From Eudorina sp. 2006-703-Eu-15 (taxonomy: Eukaryota; Chlorophyta; Chlorophyceae; Chlamydomonadales; Volvocaceae), in the NCBI GenBank assembly GCA_003117195.1, contig BDSI01000004.1:2284421-2348420 (forward strand): DNA of 64,000 bases. Direction: 5' to 3'. Shown here in pieces: positions 24,980 through 36,286 of the stretch. The notes under the pieces are model-generated. The model made no database searches. It was given only the letters and a program-made list of their open reading frames with translations, and was not told the origin of the DNA. How positions within the stretch are numbered: position 1 is the first letter of the stretch; each line of letters opens with the position of its first letter. The translations under genes and the position numbers were made by a program.

Positions 24980-27900
24980 TCACAGGTCCCGCTCAGCCTC
25001 CTGCTCATGTTCCCCCTCCGTCCCGCCCGCCGACCAGCGACTGCGACTGCGAATGGGAGACCCCTCTGCTCCCATACCACTCACACCACCATGACCATGA
25101 CCAGCCGCGCCCGCCGCCCCAGTCCCCGTCCCCCCCGCGGCCGCTGAAACCCCCCTGCTCGCTGCTCCGTGTCGGGCGTCCAGCAGCGAGGCGAGCAGGG
25201 ACGCCCCGAGCATGACACTGCCGCCCAGCCAAGCCATGGGGCCCATGCCGCCGTCCCGGGCCCCCAGCAGCAGCCGGGCGATCAACGCCGACCAGAAGGG
25301 CGTACTGCTGTACAACATCTTCACGCCGGGAAGGGGAAGAGGACGGCGGCAAAGGCGAGGGGGAGATGGGTGAGGGTTGGGTATAAGACATTGGCGGACA
25401 CATCAAGAAATTGGTGGACACATCCGTACTGCACTGCTGCCAGAGAGAAGAAGTACGGTTAAGATTCGATGCGGATCCTGAGGGAAGGAACTAGAGGGGA
25501 AGAAGTGTGGATTCAGCTGCGTGCGGCGTGGTGGTCAGGGTGACGCCGTCAGGGTGGTCAGGGTGACGCCGTGACGCGTTGGGCTCTCAGGCCACAGGGC
25601 CCCCTTCTGACCCGCCCCGGCTCCCTTTGTGCGGGGTCTGTAGCGCCGCGTGTCAGACGCCGCCACGCCAGCCAGCAGGGACCTCGGAGCGGGGAGCTGA
25701 GAGGACAGGAACGGAGTCAGCGCCGCCCCCAATGACAGGGCGGCCGTCCCGTCCTCCAGTCGGCGCAATTATCGCTCGCGTGTGGCGCCCATCGCCGCCA
25801 ACTCGGGGGAGGTCGACCCGGGCCCCCCAAACCCCCCTACCCCTGCTGCTGCTCCGCATAAGCCGCACCTGGGCCCTCGCCGCCGGGACGATCCGCTGGC
25901 CCACCACCTGCGGTCCAGGGCAGGGAGGGGTTGGGGCCCCAGGCGGCGCTGCTCGATCACGTGGGTGCCCGGTGGCAGCTCTCACGCAGTGCGAGGGACA
26001 GAGAGCTCTTCCCACCCGCCACCCAACCAGCTCATGGAGAGACGGACCGGATCACGTCCCTCAATCAGGTATACTGTCCAGGGTCTGCCCCTCCAGCGAA
26101 GGACGGCTCAGCAACGGTTGCATGAACCCTCTCCCATGCCGCGAGCCGTCAGCACGGAAGGCCAAGCGATGCCAGCTGATGAGCATGAGGCGGCGCGCGG
26201 GGGCCACCCTCCCCCTCCCCTTCCCCGCCCACATACGGCATGCCCACGGGGCTCTAGGCCCCCCTGCTCCGACCGCCACCGCACCCACCTGCAGGTAGCT
26301 GGACAGGGCCCCCGGACCCAGCCCCGCCCACAGCACCAGCGCCAGGGCCGCGTTGTCCCGCAGCAGCCTCGCCACCACCGCGAGGTTCGTCTGACCGCCG
26401 GTGGGTGTACCTAGGGTCGGCAACAACAGGGTGGGGCCGCAGGTTGGTTGGGCTGGGCTGGGCTGGGCTGGGGTGCGGCCGCAACCGATAGTCGGCCAGG
26501 CTGCTTTGTGCGCCCATTCCGTCCCACCGCACCAAACCGCCAATCCTCCCCCCGCTTGCTTGCCGCAGACGCAGAAGGAGCGACGACGGGCTGTCCAGAT
26601 CCCCCAACAAACCCTAGAGCCGCTTGACCACCCCTTAGGCAAACTCCCCCTTATGCATGCGCGGGTAGGATGGGGTACAGGAAATGGGTAGACATGGGTA
26701 GGGCGTGGGTACTTTCCCGCCCCGTCCCTCGTTCGCTCGGCGGTTCCTCCATCGGTGAGACGGTGACGCCCTCACCGAGTACCCCTTCCGTCTCGCAGCC
26801 CCTGAGCGCATTCCCCGTGTCGCTGTTTGTACTTCATGACCCGCGTTGCTGTTTGCGCTTCATAACCCGTGCCGCATGGCATCATGACATGGACAGACCC
26901 GGCCTGCAGCAGCGGCCCCCTACCCGGCGAGAAGCATCCACCCCTCCCCTGCAACAGCCGCCCCTACCCAGGGTCTCCGTCAGCAGCCACACCCCCGACA
27001 GCGCCGCGTACACCAGGGCACCGGCCGCCGCCAGGTCCAGGGGGGGAAAGCGGCCGCTGTGCACCCCCAGCCGCACGGTGCCCAGCGCGTAGAACACGCA
27101 GCTGCGGGGGCAGCCAACACACAGCACAGCACAGCACGGCAGAGCACAGACAGGCGGATGAAGCGGGTTCACCCCCCAGCACTCCCAACAGCGCCGCTTC
27201 ATGCCTGAGGGCCTTCCCAACCTTCCCAGCCTTCCCAAGAACCCCCCGGAATGCGCATCACTTTTGCGGTCATCACACGCTGTACGGCTACCATGGGCCC
27301 CTCGTTCCAGTGGTGAAGCGCCACCATCCCTGGCTCGCGCCCCTGTTCCCGTCCCCACCCCTTCGTCCACTCGGCCAGTCCATCCCAGGGCCCCCCCGGG
27401 GTACTGTTCAGCGGTCGCCAGTCGGATCCTTGCTGAGGTGGATCCTTGCTGAGGTGGATCCTTGCAGAGGTGGATCCTTGCTGAGGTGGATCCTTGCAGA
27501 GGTGGATCCTTGCAGAGGTGGATCCTTGCAGATTGGGTGGCGGCATAAGCAGTCAGAGGGCCGCATCATATGTCTGCGTACCCCAGCCACTCCAGCCCAC
27601 CCGCCCCCACCTGGCCAGCACGTAGTTGGCGCCCATGCTCTCCTGCGAGAGGGCCGGGGGCAGCCCCGCTCCCCCTCCGCGAGCCCAGGCCAGGCCGGGA
27701 TGCGGCGCCGCCCGCAGCACCGCACCCGTCCCCTCAACCCCGGCCCCCGCCTCCAACCGCATCGCCCGGGACACCCCCGCCGCCACCGCCGCCGCGGTGC
27801 TGCCACCACCACCGACTGCACCGGCACTCGCTGCGAGATCCGCCGCCGCCAGAAGCAGCGGCGGTGTGGCGGCCTCCAGCTCGGCCACCGCGACCGCCGC

Positions 27901-30102
27901 CGTGGCCGCCGCCGCCGCCGCCGCCCTGCTGGAGCCGTCCACCGCCACCAGGGTCGCCCCCAGCACCCCACAGCAGCAGGCGGCCCACACCACCAGCGCC
28001 ACCCTCTGGCCGCTGAGGGCCACCAGCAGCGGCGTGATGAGGCTGGTGGCCTGGCCGAGGAAGGCCACCTTGGTGGCGCTGATGCGCTGAAGGCCCCAGG
28101 TGCCCAGAGCCGCCTGCGGTAGCGCAGAGTAGGGCGGTTTCCCATGCGGCTGATGCACCCCTTGTGGCCCTGGCTCGGCGAGAGCGTTGGATGGACCACA
28201 CGGCCCTCCCCAAACACCCACCACACACGGCCCCTATGTCGCTGGGCCCGGCTAGAGATGGTCCCCATTGGAGATGGGCGCCACCCATCCCACCCCAGTG
28301 GGCCGGGGCCTCTGAGGCGCATTGTCAGCGAGCCGCACAAGGCTCCCTCAGGTCCCCACGCAGGGTCACCCGACTGACCGACTGACTGACCGACTGACCA
28401 ACCAGGTGAGCAGCAACAGAGGGGGGCCCGCGCGCAGCCGCCGTTCGCCGCCGGGTCGGACCCCGAGTCCTGACAGCCCCACCCCTCCCGGTCAAGCGCG
28501 CCTCCCCTTCCGCTCATCCACCCACCACCCATCTACCCCACCGCGGCCCCCTTCCAGTTCTCTCTCCCCACACACACGCTCCCAGAAAAACACACAGCCA
28601 CCTACCGCGCAGAAGTTATAGGTCCCCAGCTCCAGCCCCACCGCCACCAGGCTCCGCAGAGGCACCGCCAGCAAGTTGGGGCTCCGCCGGGTGGAGTGGC
28701 CGGGGGAGGGGCAGGGGGTCCACCCGCGACCCGACCCCCCTTGGCCGCCCCCCTCCGAGCCGTGGGCTTGCCCCGCCCCGCCCCCGCCCCCCTCGGGTCC
28801 CAGCGGCGGCCCCTCGCCAGCTCCCCCCGGCCACACCGACCCACTGTCCGTCCCCTTGAGAGGGGGAGAGAGCGGGAGGGAGAGGGAGGGACGGCCCCCC
28901 CCGCTGATGCCCGAGGCGGCGGCCCCCGGCCCCGCGTCCTGATCCCGGAGGACGTCCCCGAGGTCGCCGATAGGATGCGGCGCCACCCGCCCCGACCCCG
29001 ACTCGAGCGGGTGCTGCTGCTGCTGCTGCTGCGGGGCGGTCGGGGGCAGCTCCGCGCCGCCCCCCGAGAGCTGCGTCCGTCGCGCCGGCAGCAGCAGCTC
29101 CCTCCGGCGGCCGCCTCCCAAGCCCGTCAGCTGCCGCCACGTGGCTGCCCCCGACCGGATCGCGGACCGCATCATCCGAGCGAGCACGAGGCGCAGGCTG
29201 GAGCTGAGGCGGGTGCCGGGGCCCAGCGCGCCCGTCTGGGGCCGAGGCGCCGGCGCGGTGCTGCCGGCGCCGCCCCCTAGGGCCCTGGCCTCCCGGGGCC
29301 CCGCCAGGGTGCCCGCCAGCAGGAAGGCGGCCGCCAGCAGCGCCTGCGCCGCCGTCATGAGTGCCGCGCTGGGGGGGTCGGGCTGTGAGAAGAGGAACTT
29401 GAGGACGGGGCTGGAGGAGCCCCACAGCGCCGCCACCGCTAGCAGGGACAGCATCCCGAACAGCTGAGGGGGGAGGGGCGCCCGCCGATTGGGGACGAGG
29501 GGGGCGGGGCAGGTGCGGGATTATGGTTTAGGCTCACGGTGGTTTACTACTTAACTTCGGTGTGCCAGATCCGAATCCAGATCCAGATCCAGATCGTCCC
29601 ACGAAGGAAAAGAGGGTCTCAGAGGATCCCGACCCATCGGGGACCTCAGCCAGGGATGCGGGCATGTAGCGGCAGACGGCACTGCCGTCCGCTGCCATCA
29701 GGCAGCTGCCCTTGTCAGCCGACATGCCGTGGAGCAGCCGCCCTCCTCCCAGACCTCGTCTACCTTTACCTCGTTTGTACTCGTTCTACCAGCCGCCACT
29801 CCAACACCCCATCCCATCCCATCTGAGCTGTTATTAATTTTTACCCCATCCCATCCCGTTCCATCCCATCCTCAGCAGCTCCAGCGAGCGCTCACTTGGG
29901 AACGAGTCGCGCTGTCGACCTTGCTGCTGCCCCCGCGGAAGGCCCCCGCCCGCGAGGGCGGCAGATCAAGCACCAGAGCCGCCGAAGTGCGTTCCGACAA
30001 CAGCGTTGAGCGGTGTCCATGAAGGTGATGGAGGCCCGTAGCGCCGGGACTGAAGTGGGAGTACTCCGTTTCATCCCGTGCTGCGCCCCTGTTCTTTGGC
30101 AT
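24980..30102 (-). CDS. EamA/DMT-family membrane transporter with long low-complexity loops
   Basis: Six exons are well supported, right to left: 28606-29463, 27611-28113, 26968-27101, 26289-26410, 25869-25907 and 24980-25324 (TGA). Borders and phases are consistent. A first exon at 29896-30102 has a strong donor and fitting phase but is tentative. The drug/metabolite transporter superfamily exports small solutes through about ten helices arranged as two EamA repeats. Repeat 1 opens with LSLLAVAALWGSSSPVLKFL and ALMTAAQALLAAAFLLAGTL, then LVAVGLELGTYNFCA and the hallmark LGTWGLQRISATKVAFLGQA. Repeat 2 has LAAAGALVYAALSGVWLLTE, ALALVLWAGLGPGALSSYLQ, VVGQRIVPAARAQ and MLYSSTPFWSALIARLLLG. Loops of roughly 170 and 100 residues, rich in Gly, Ala, Pro, Gln and Ser, interrupt repeat 1 and its end. 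The plastid EamA group is plausible, but the substrate cannot be inferred. Confidence 0.82.
27424..27532. repeat. 16-bp minisatellite with a GGATCC in each unit
   Basis: Seven tandem copies of ggatccttgc(t/a)gaggt, in the transporter intron between exons 27611-28113 and 26968-27101. Two variants (ttgctgag and ttgcagag) alternate irregularly. Confidence 0.95.
28371..28400. repeat. Imperfect (GACT)n tetranucleotide run
   Basis: About seven imperfect GACT/GACC units in the transporter intron between exons 28606-29463 and 27611-28113. Confidence 0.85.
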
Positions 30103-30680
30103 TCACTGACCTAGAAGACGCTCAGTCTGGTCTCCAGAATTCCGCAGATAATGATTGGCAGAGAATGATCTGCGCCTGCAACTGAGCCGTCGCTTGGAGT
30201 CCCGCGACCAGCTGTTGCAGCGAGTCACTTTTCGAAAAGCAATCTTACAGGATCACTCAAAATCATCTTCAATGGTTGTTATCGCCGGTTTCCGACACAA
30301 ACGCTCTGGGAAGGCAAAGAGTGCACGACACACTGTAAGCTACAAACAGCCAATCAACTGGTGCATTGGGCTATGCAGGATTTGGGTTTCCTAAACAATA
30401 TCACAAGTCGTCGGGAAACGCTGATGGTGACTAAAGAGGTGCAACAGATCGAAACCAACTGTACGGGAAACCGACGATACTGTAGTCTTACCTTGGATTG
30501 TGCCACGACGACGGGCATGTTTCCGTGTCGTTGCACGCACAGAATGCGCAATTTGTATATGTGCTACTTATTTATAATATCGCCGAGACCGTGTCGCCTG
30601 GTAGGAAGCAACCGCTTCGGACAAGTTCTATTGAGGAGGACCAAAGCTGTGAAGTCGAGCTTTTGCATGGTTTGCTGAGC
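30103..30680. promoter_or_regulatory. Divergent promoter region (transporter / aminotransferase)
   Basis: About 0.58 kb of AT-richer sequence between the tentative transporter start and the aminotransferase ATG at 30681. No convincing TATA element is seen. The aminotransferase frame stays open upstream to about 30498, but without a better start. Confidence 0.4.
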
Positions 30681-33600
30681 ATGGATTACAATCGTTTCTT
30701 GAGCGAAGAAGCCAAACGCTTCACGAATGCATCTCTAATAGGTAACAAGTGCCGGCCCCTGTGGGCCGAGAGTGGGAACAGCTCGCACTGTGATGCAAGG
30801 GACTGTTTTATTGTAAGCGAATTTATCGCCAGTGCGAAGGGCCGCTGGACTAGCCACGTACGGTCCACGTCTGCACCCTTGGGTTCCCTTCCCGTGTCCT
30901 CCGTTCCGCCTCCCAGTCCCCTGTGCCCGGCCCTGTGCTTGCCAACGCAATCACGCCATGACCACAGACCAGTGCACACGTGCGGCGAGGCAATGTCGGG
31001 TTCCCTTTCAACGGGTTCTATGGTCATTTGTTGGTTTGTTTGTTATCCTTGGCTGCAGGGCTCATCCACCGGTTCACGGGTGTAGACGGCGTGATCAGCC
31101 TGGCCGGTGGCCTACCCCCGGCTGAGGCCTTCCCCGTCACGGATCTGACCGCAAAGACCGTTGATGGCCTCGAGATCAGCCTGGGGGCTGAGGGCCGGCA
31201 GGTGCGGGCGGCAGGGAGACGGCAACGCGGTCGTGGGCTCGGCGTGACGTGACCCCAACCCCCCTGATAAGGCAATCCATCGCCACTCGTCACCCGCTGC
31301 TGCAGTGCCGTACAGTATCCTTGCAGTCGACCCCCCGTACAGGGGGCTGACAGGTTCTGACTGGCCCCCCCGTTGCTCACGGCGCTTAAGCGCTGAACCC
31401 CACGGGGGAAATGGAAGGGGGCCACTCGCTGTCTTTATTGACAAAGGGCGCCTACTCCCCTCGCAAAGCTGACCGGCCCGGACCCTCCGCGCGCCTTCCC
31501 GGCCTTCCTGCCCTCCTGCCCTTCTCCTGCTGGCACCCGCCGAGCGCCCGCAGGCCTACCTGGCCCAGCAGTACAACTTCAACCCGCAGGGCTACGACCC
31601 GCTGCTGGACTGGCTGAGGGCGCTCACCGCCCGACTGCACGCCGCGCACCTAGTGGCCCCCACCGCATCGCTGCCGCAGCAGCAGCCCCCGTCCCCGCAA
31701 GCCAAGCAGGGGGAACAGCAGGACACCCCGGCGCATGGACGGCGAGCAGGGCCGGACCCAGCCGGGTCCGAGGCTGCCCCCGCAGGCCCAGAACCTGGAG
31801 CGGTGACACCGGAGCTGACATCGGAGGTGGAACGCGGGGGTGGGGGTGCAGCTGGCAGTGGGGATGCGGCCGGGGATGCGACTGCAGGTGGTGGTGGTGG
31901 TGTGGCCGCCCCGGGCCCCCTCCGCGACCTGGTGCTCACCAGCGGGGCCATCCACGCCATCTTCGCCGTCATCAGCTGCCTCACCGGCCCGGGGGACACC
32001 ATCGTGGTGGTGAGGCGGCTGCGGCGGCGGGAGGGGGGCGGGAGGGAGGGGGTGTTGGAGTACACGTGAAAGAGCAAAGGCCATTAATCTGCCGAAAGGA
32101 AGGAGGTGACGTGTCGGCATACGCAGCTTGGTTGGGCCCGGGCGCGTTGGGTCTGGGCCCGAGGCGACGGACGGTTGCAACGGCCCTTCCCACCCGGGGC
32201 TGCCGTACGGCTGCAGGACGAGTACACGTACACCCACGCCCTGGAGTGCGTGTTCCTGCCCCGGGGGCTGCGGCTGCTGCCGGTGCGGGGCGACGAGGAG
32301 GGGATGGACCCGGAGGACCTGGACCACCAGCTGCAGCAGGCGGGCAGGGCGGCGGCGGCGGGACAGGGCCGCCGACCCAAGCTGCTGTACGTCGTACCCA
32401 CCGGCCACAACCCCACGGGTGCAGTCATGACGGAGGCGCGGAAACGGCGCATCCTGCAGGTGATGTGGTGTGGTGTGGTGTGGTGTGGTGTGGTGTGGTG
32501 TGGTGTGGGCTTGGAGCCGTGGATGGGTATCGGCTGCTGGGGCTTGGCGGGGTTGGATTGGGGGCCGGGGGAAGGCGGCGCGGTGGGAAGCACCATGAGG
32601 ACGGTGCGCAGCAGCACGCTTCCGGAGATAGGGTACACCGCAGGACACTCTCCTACGGTTCAGTAAACCTTTCGCGCAGCTGCAGTCTGGATGGTTTGCC
32701 GCTCTCAGTTTCCCTCCATGCACCCGTTGTCTCCTCCACCTCCTCCTGGGCCGTGTCGCGGCTGCTCTACCTCGAGCGTGGATCTGCACCCTGCCAGGCA
32801 GCTGGGGCTGGGGTTGGTGTGTTTCGAGTATGCCTCGTCTCATCGACCCTTCCCAGGTCCACAACCCAGCGCCTCGCCTCCCCCCCGCACCCGCGGCCGC
32901 CGCCCCTCAGGTGTGTGAGGCCCACGACCTGCTGGTGCTGGAGGATGACGCCTACTACTGGCTCTACTACCCCCGGACCCCCGCTTGGGCACCCGACCCG
33001 CGGAGTCAGGCGGGGCTGGAGGGCCTCCCGCCCTCCCTGCTGCGGCTGGACGGGTCGGGCCGGGTGGTGCGGGTGGACACCTTCTCGAAGCTGCTGGTGA
33101 GGAGGGACTCGCGCCGGGAGGGGAACGCAGCTTAGACCTACAAGTACTTGTATACACTCATGATCAACTTATTATTGATTTATTCTCCAAGCTGCTGGTG
33201 AGGAGGAAGCTCCAGGGGGGACGCATTATGTCCAAATGCGTACGGGGTACAGGGTGGCTGCTCCGCTGCGGTACACTCCACTGGCCGCCAGGGCGGTCGG
33301 TGTCCTGTGTCGGGGCTGCTGCGGGGCGGTGTCGATATCTGCATGTATGAAACATGTATGGGTTGCACCGGCCCCCTCTCCAGGGGTGCCCGGGGCCTCG
33401 CTCTCACTTCCGCGGGTCCAGATGGGGATCTGAGTAGGTGGGTGGGGAGGTAGGGAGGTAGGGAGGTAGGGAGGTAGGGTAGGGAGGTAGGGAGGTAGGG
33501 TAGCGAGGTAGGGAGGTAGGGTAGGGAGGTAGGGAGGTAGGGTAGGGGGGTAGGGAGGTAGGGTAGGGAGGTAGGGAGGTAGGGTAGGGAGGTAGGGAGG

Positions 33601-36286
33601 TAGGGTAGGGAGGTAGGGAGGTAGGGAGGTAGGGAGGTAGGGAGGTAGGGTAGGGAGGTAGGGAGGTAGGGAGGTAGGGAGGTAGGGAGGTAGGGTAGGG
33701 AGGTAGGGAGGTAGGGAGGTAGGGTAGGGAGGTAGGGAGGTAGGGTAGGGAGGTAGGGAGGTAGGGTAGGGAGGTAGGGAGGTAGGGTAGGGAGGTAGGG
33801 AGGTAGGGTAGGGAGGTAGGGAGGTAGGGAGGTAGGGAGGTAGGGAGGAGGTAGGGAGGTAGGGAGGTAGGGAGGTAGGGAGGTAGGGAGGTAGGGAGGT
33901 AGGGGAGGTAGGGAGGTAGGGAGGTAGGGAGGTAGGGAGGTAGGGAGGTAGGGAGGTAGGGTAGGGAGGTAGGGAGGTAGGGTAGGGAGGTAGGGAGGTA
34001 GGGAGGTAGGGAGGTAGGGAGGTAGGGAGGTATGGAGGTAGGGAGGTAGGGATAGGGCGCTCCCAACCCCACCACGGCCCCCTACCCTATGTGGTCCCGC
34101 AGGGCCCCGGATACCGACTGGGCTGGATCACCGCCCCCGCGCCGCTGGTGGGCAAGCTGGCCAACTGGATCCAGGCCACCACGGTGGGGCCCTGCAGCGT
34201 GTCGCAGGTGAGGACCCGAGGAGCTCTTGCTCCTGGGGGTGCGGGTGTGGCGTGTGGGTGTGGGGCAGCAGTTGGGGTCGTCAAGCCGAGGAGTCACTGG
34301 TTCACCGTCTGCGGATCCACTGGCTCGGGTGTCGTCAGTCTGCATCTGCCGATCGAGGAGGAGGGGACGTCAATGGGCCGCCACCAGCCTGGGGCCCTCA
34401 GATCCGTTCTAGCGGCCCCCTCGGGAGATGTGCGCGTCGTGCAGCTGCAGAGGTCGGTCGGTCGGGGCTAGGGCTGATAAGACGTTTGCCTGCATCTCAT
34501 CTGAGCATCTGTTTCGCTGCCTGCACCCTCGCCGGCGGTGGTCTCGGGGCAGGTGCTCGTGGCGAGGATGCTGCAGCAGTGGGGCCAGGAGGGCTTCAGA
34601 GCGTATGTACGGCGGACGCAGGTGCGTGCGGGTGGCCACCGAGCAGGGTGCCCTTCCTGGAGCCACACACGGTACGGTATACCCGCCCCGAAGAAGCTAT
34701 GTCTTAGCGCGCCTGTTCCACTCCTCCCTGAGTTTCCAAGGATGGCTGTACGGGTGTTAGGCTAGGCGCCCCCGCGCCACATCAGCCGTATAGGTGCCGT
34801 ACCGTGCCATGTCGTACCGCGGGAAAGCGCTGCTGTCCCAGGGTCCCAGGGTTCCTGCGTGGGTCGTCACCTCCTCTCCGCCCGACGGGGGTTGTTGCCC
34901 GTACAGGCGCTCTACGCGGCCCGCGCGGCCGCCGCACAGGAGGCGGCGTCGCAGCACCTGCGGGGCCTGGCCGAGTGGTACAGCCCCCGGGCGGGCATGT
35001 TCATGTGGCTCAGGCTCACCGGTAAGGGGCTTAGAGGGGCGTCCTGGGCGGGGGCGGGCTAACCCCTAACCTCTTTGTCCGGGGAGGGTCTTGCCCTCTG
35101 CGCCCCCCTGCCGGGGACCACGTGCACCCTCCCTGGACACTAGTGGTGCGGGAGGGCACATCTGGGCGGGTTCCTCGCTCAATGCATGTGTACCGGGCTG
35201 ACCCAGGTCTGGCAGCTGCGCCCCACCCGAACACACAGCTCCCTGTGGGTTTGTCTTCCCTTTCAAACAACCCTTTAGGAAAAACTACGGGGAACAACTT
35301 TTCACATAATATTGTTCGAACAAATGTTAATATGTTACAAGTAATAAACCTTTGGAAAACCTAGTTATAACTTTGTTTTAACTAGGTTTTCCAAAGGTTT
35401 ATTTTACTTATATTATTTATTTAAAACGGTGTGCTTTTTTAGATATTTCATAAAATTTAGTAAAATAAGAACATTTTTAATTAATAGATAAGAATTTTTA
35501 TAAAAAATAAAGCTTGTCAAAACTTTTTTACAAATGAATAACACATCCTCTTCTGTTTCCCCTTCGGGGAATAACAAAGTGTCCCCATTCCCTTGACACG
35601 TCCCCAGTGCTAATTTTAATGCTTTCCCCCTTACCTCCCTCCAACGCCCTCTCGCCCCGCCCCCCTCCAACCCCCCGGGGCAGGTGGCCTGGACGCGGGG
35701 TCGCTGATTGACGACCTGGTGGAGGCCAAGGTGGTGGGGGTGCCCGGGGGCATGTTCGCGACCCGGGGACGGCAGGTGAGGGGGCGGGGGGGGGGAGCGA
35801 GGGGGGAAGGAGCGGCAGGCGGCGGCGTGGGTCGGGGTGGCTCGAGGGGTTACGACACACATGGTGAAGCGGCAGCAGGACCGAGGCGCTAGCACATAGT
35901 GACAGCTGCGGCATGTGTAACAAGTCGATGGGACCTACTTTAGGAAAGGCGGATAGGAGGGCAAGGGGATTGGCGGGGGGATTCGCGCAGCCGTGTGGGA
36001 GGGCGACCTATCCCACGGCGCGGACGCCACCTCTTTCCATTCGGCCGCATGGACTTCTGTACCCGTACGTACCCGCCAGGCGACGGTGGAGCTGGACCCT
36101 GTGCGGCAGTCCGACGAGGTGGGCCAGGAGCAGGACGGTGAGCCGAGGACCGGCAGCCCCTGCCTGCGGGTGTCGTTCGCGGGTTCACCTCCCGAGGTGT
36201 TCGAGGAGGGTATGCGGCGGCTGGCCTCGGTGATCCGGGCGGCCCAGGCTCGTCTGCTCCGAGATGTGCCGTTAGAGACTGACTGA
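30681..36286 (+). CDS. PLP aminotransferase, kynurenine/2-aminoadipate type, 558 aa
   Basis: Ten exons with consistent phases: 30681-30741, 31059-31201, 31554-32009, 32217-32459, 32911-33096, 34103-34207, 34553-34621, 34907-35021, 35684-35775, 36080-36286. Fold-type I aminotransferases move amino groups between amino acids and 2-oxo acids using pyridoxal phosphate. Relatives (AADAT/KAT II, fungal Aro8) act on 2-aminoadipate, kynurenine and aromatic amino acids. Landmarks: MDYNRFLSEEAKR and DGVISLAGGLPPAEAFP at the N-terminus, VPTGHNPTG (N286), LEDDAYYW (D313/D314, pyridine nitrogen), VDTFSKLL with Schiff-base K361, GPGYRLGWI, and CLRVSFAGSP with the carboxylate-binding R520. Residues ~102-188 are a Pro/Gln/Gly/Glu-rich insert, explaining the excess over the usual ~425 residues. 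The reaction class is secure; the precise substrate is not. No clear targeting peptide is present. Confidence 0.9.
32464..32508. repeat. (TGTGG)n microsatellite in an aminotransferase intron
   Basis: Nine TGTGG pentanucleotides, starting a few bases after the donor of exon 32217-32459. Confidence 0.95.
33082..33206. repeat. Duplicated exon end plus splice donor (two 24-bp copies)
   Basis: The 24 bases at 33082-33105, which cover the end of exon 5 (Phe-Ser-Lys-Leu-Leu with the PLP lysine) and its GTGAGG donor, recur at 33183-33206 with one substitution (tcg to tcc, silent). Between them lies AT-rich sequence including a perfect 14-base palindrome, TACAAGTACTTGTA, at 33139-33152. The second copy sits inside the intron. 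Confidence 0.9.
33434..34053. repeat. G-rich 8-bp minisatellite (GGTAGGGA)n, about 620 bp
   Basis: Mostly 8-bp GGTAGGGA units with frequent 5-bp variants (GGTAG, giving ggtagggtaggga), filling most of the intron between exons 32911-33096 and 34103-34207. The coding-strand RNA is purine-rich with regularly spaced GGG runs. It ends about 50 bp before the 3' splice site. Confidence 0.97.
35270..35630. other. AT-rich organelle-like insert in an aminotransferase intron
   Basis: About 300 bases of strongly AT-rich DNA in a GC-rich intron between exons 34907-35021 and 35684-35775. It contains a long stem-loop and, at 35560-35571, the small palindrome CCCCTTCGGGG. Such palindromes and AT-rich stem-loops are common in chlorophycean plastid intergenic DNA, so nuclear plastid DNA is the leading guess. 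Mitochondrial DNA or a transposon remnant is also possible. Confidence 0.5.
35339..35409. repeat. Inverted repeat forming a 29-bp stem
   Basis: Left arm 35339-35367 and right arm 35379-35409 are reverse complements apart from a 2-base insertion in the right arm, around an 11-base loop. The shared core is TAAACCTTTGGAAAACCTAG. Confidence 0.93.

Noticed and set aside
26869..28122. 417-residue plus-strand frame opposite the transporter
   Set aside because: It is the shadow of GC-rich minus-strand exons B and C and the minisatellite intron; its content is Pro/Arg/His repeats.
33434..34053. Interstitial telomere
   Set aside because: The unit GGTAGGGA differs from green-algal telomere repeats (TTTTAGGG or TTTAGGG types) and the tract is purely intronic.
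33404..34075. 223-residue Leu/Pro/Tyr/Thr repeat frame on the minus strand
   Set aside because: It is the translated complement of the GGTAGGGA minisatellite inside an intron of a well-supported plus-strand gene.
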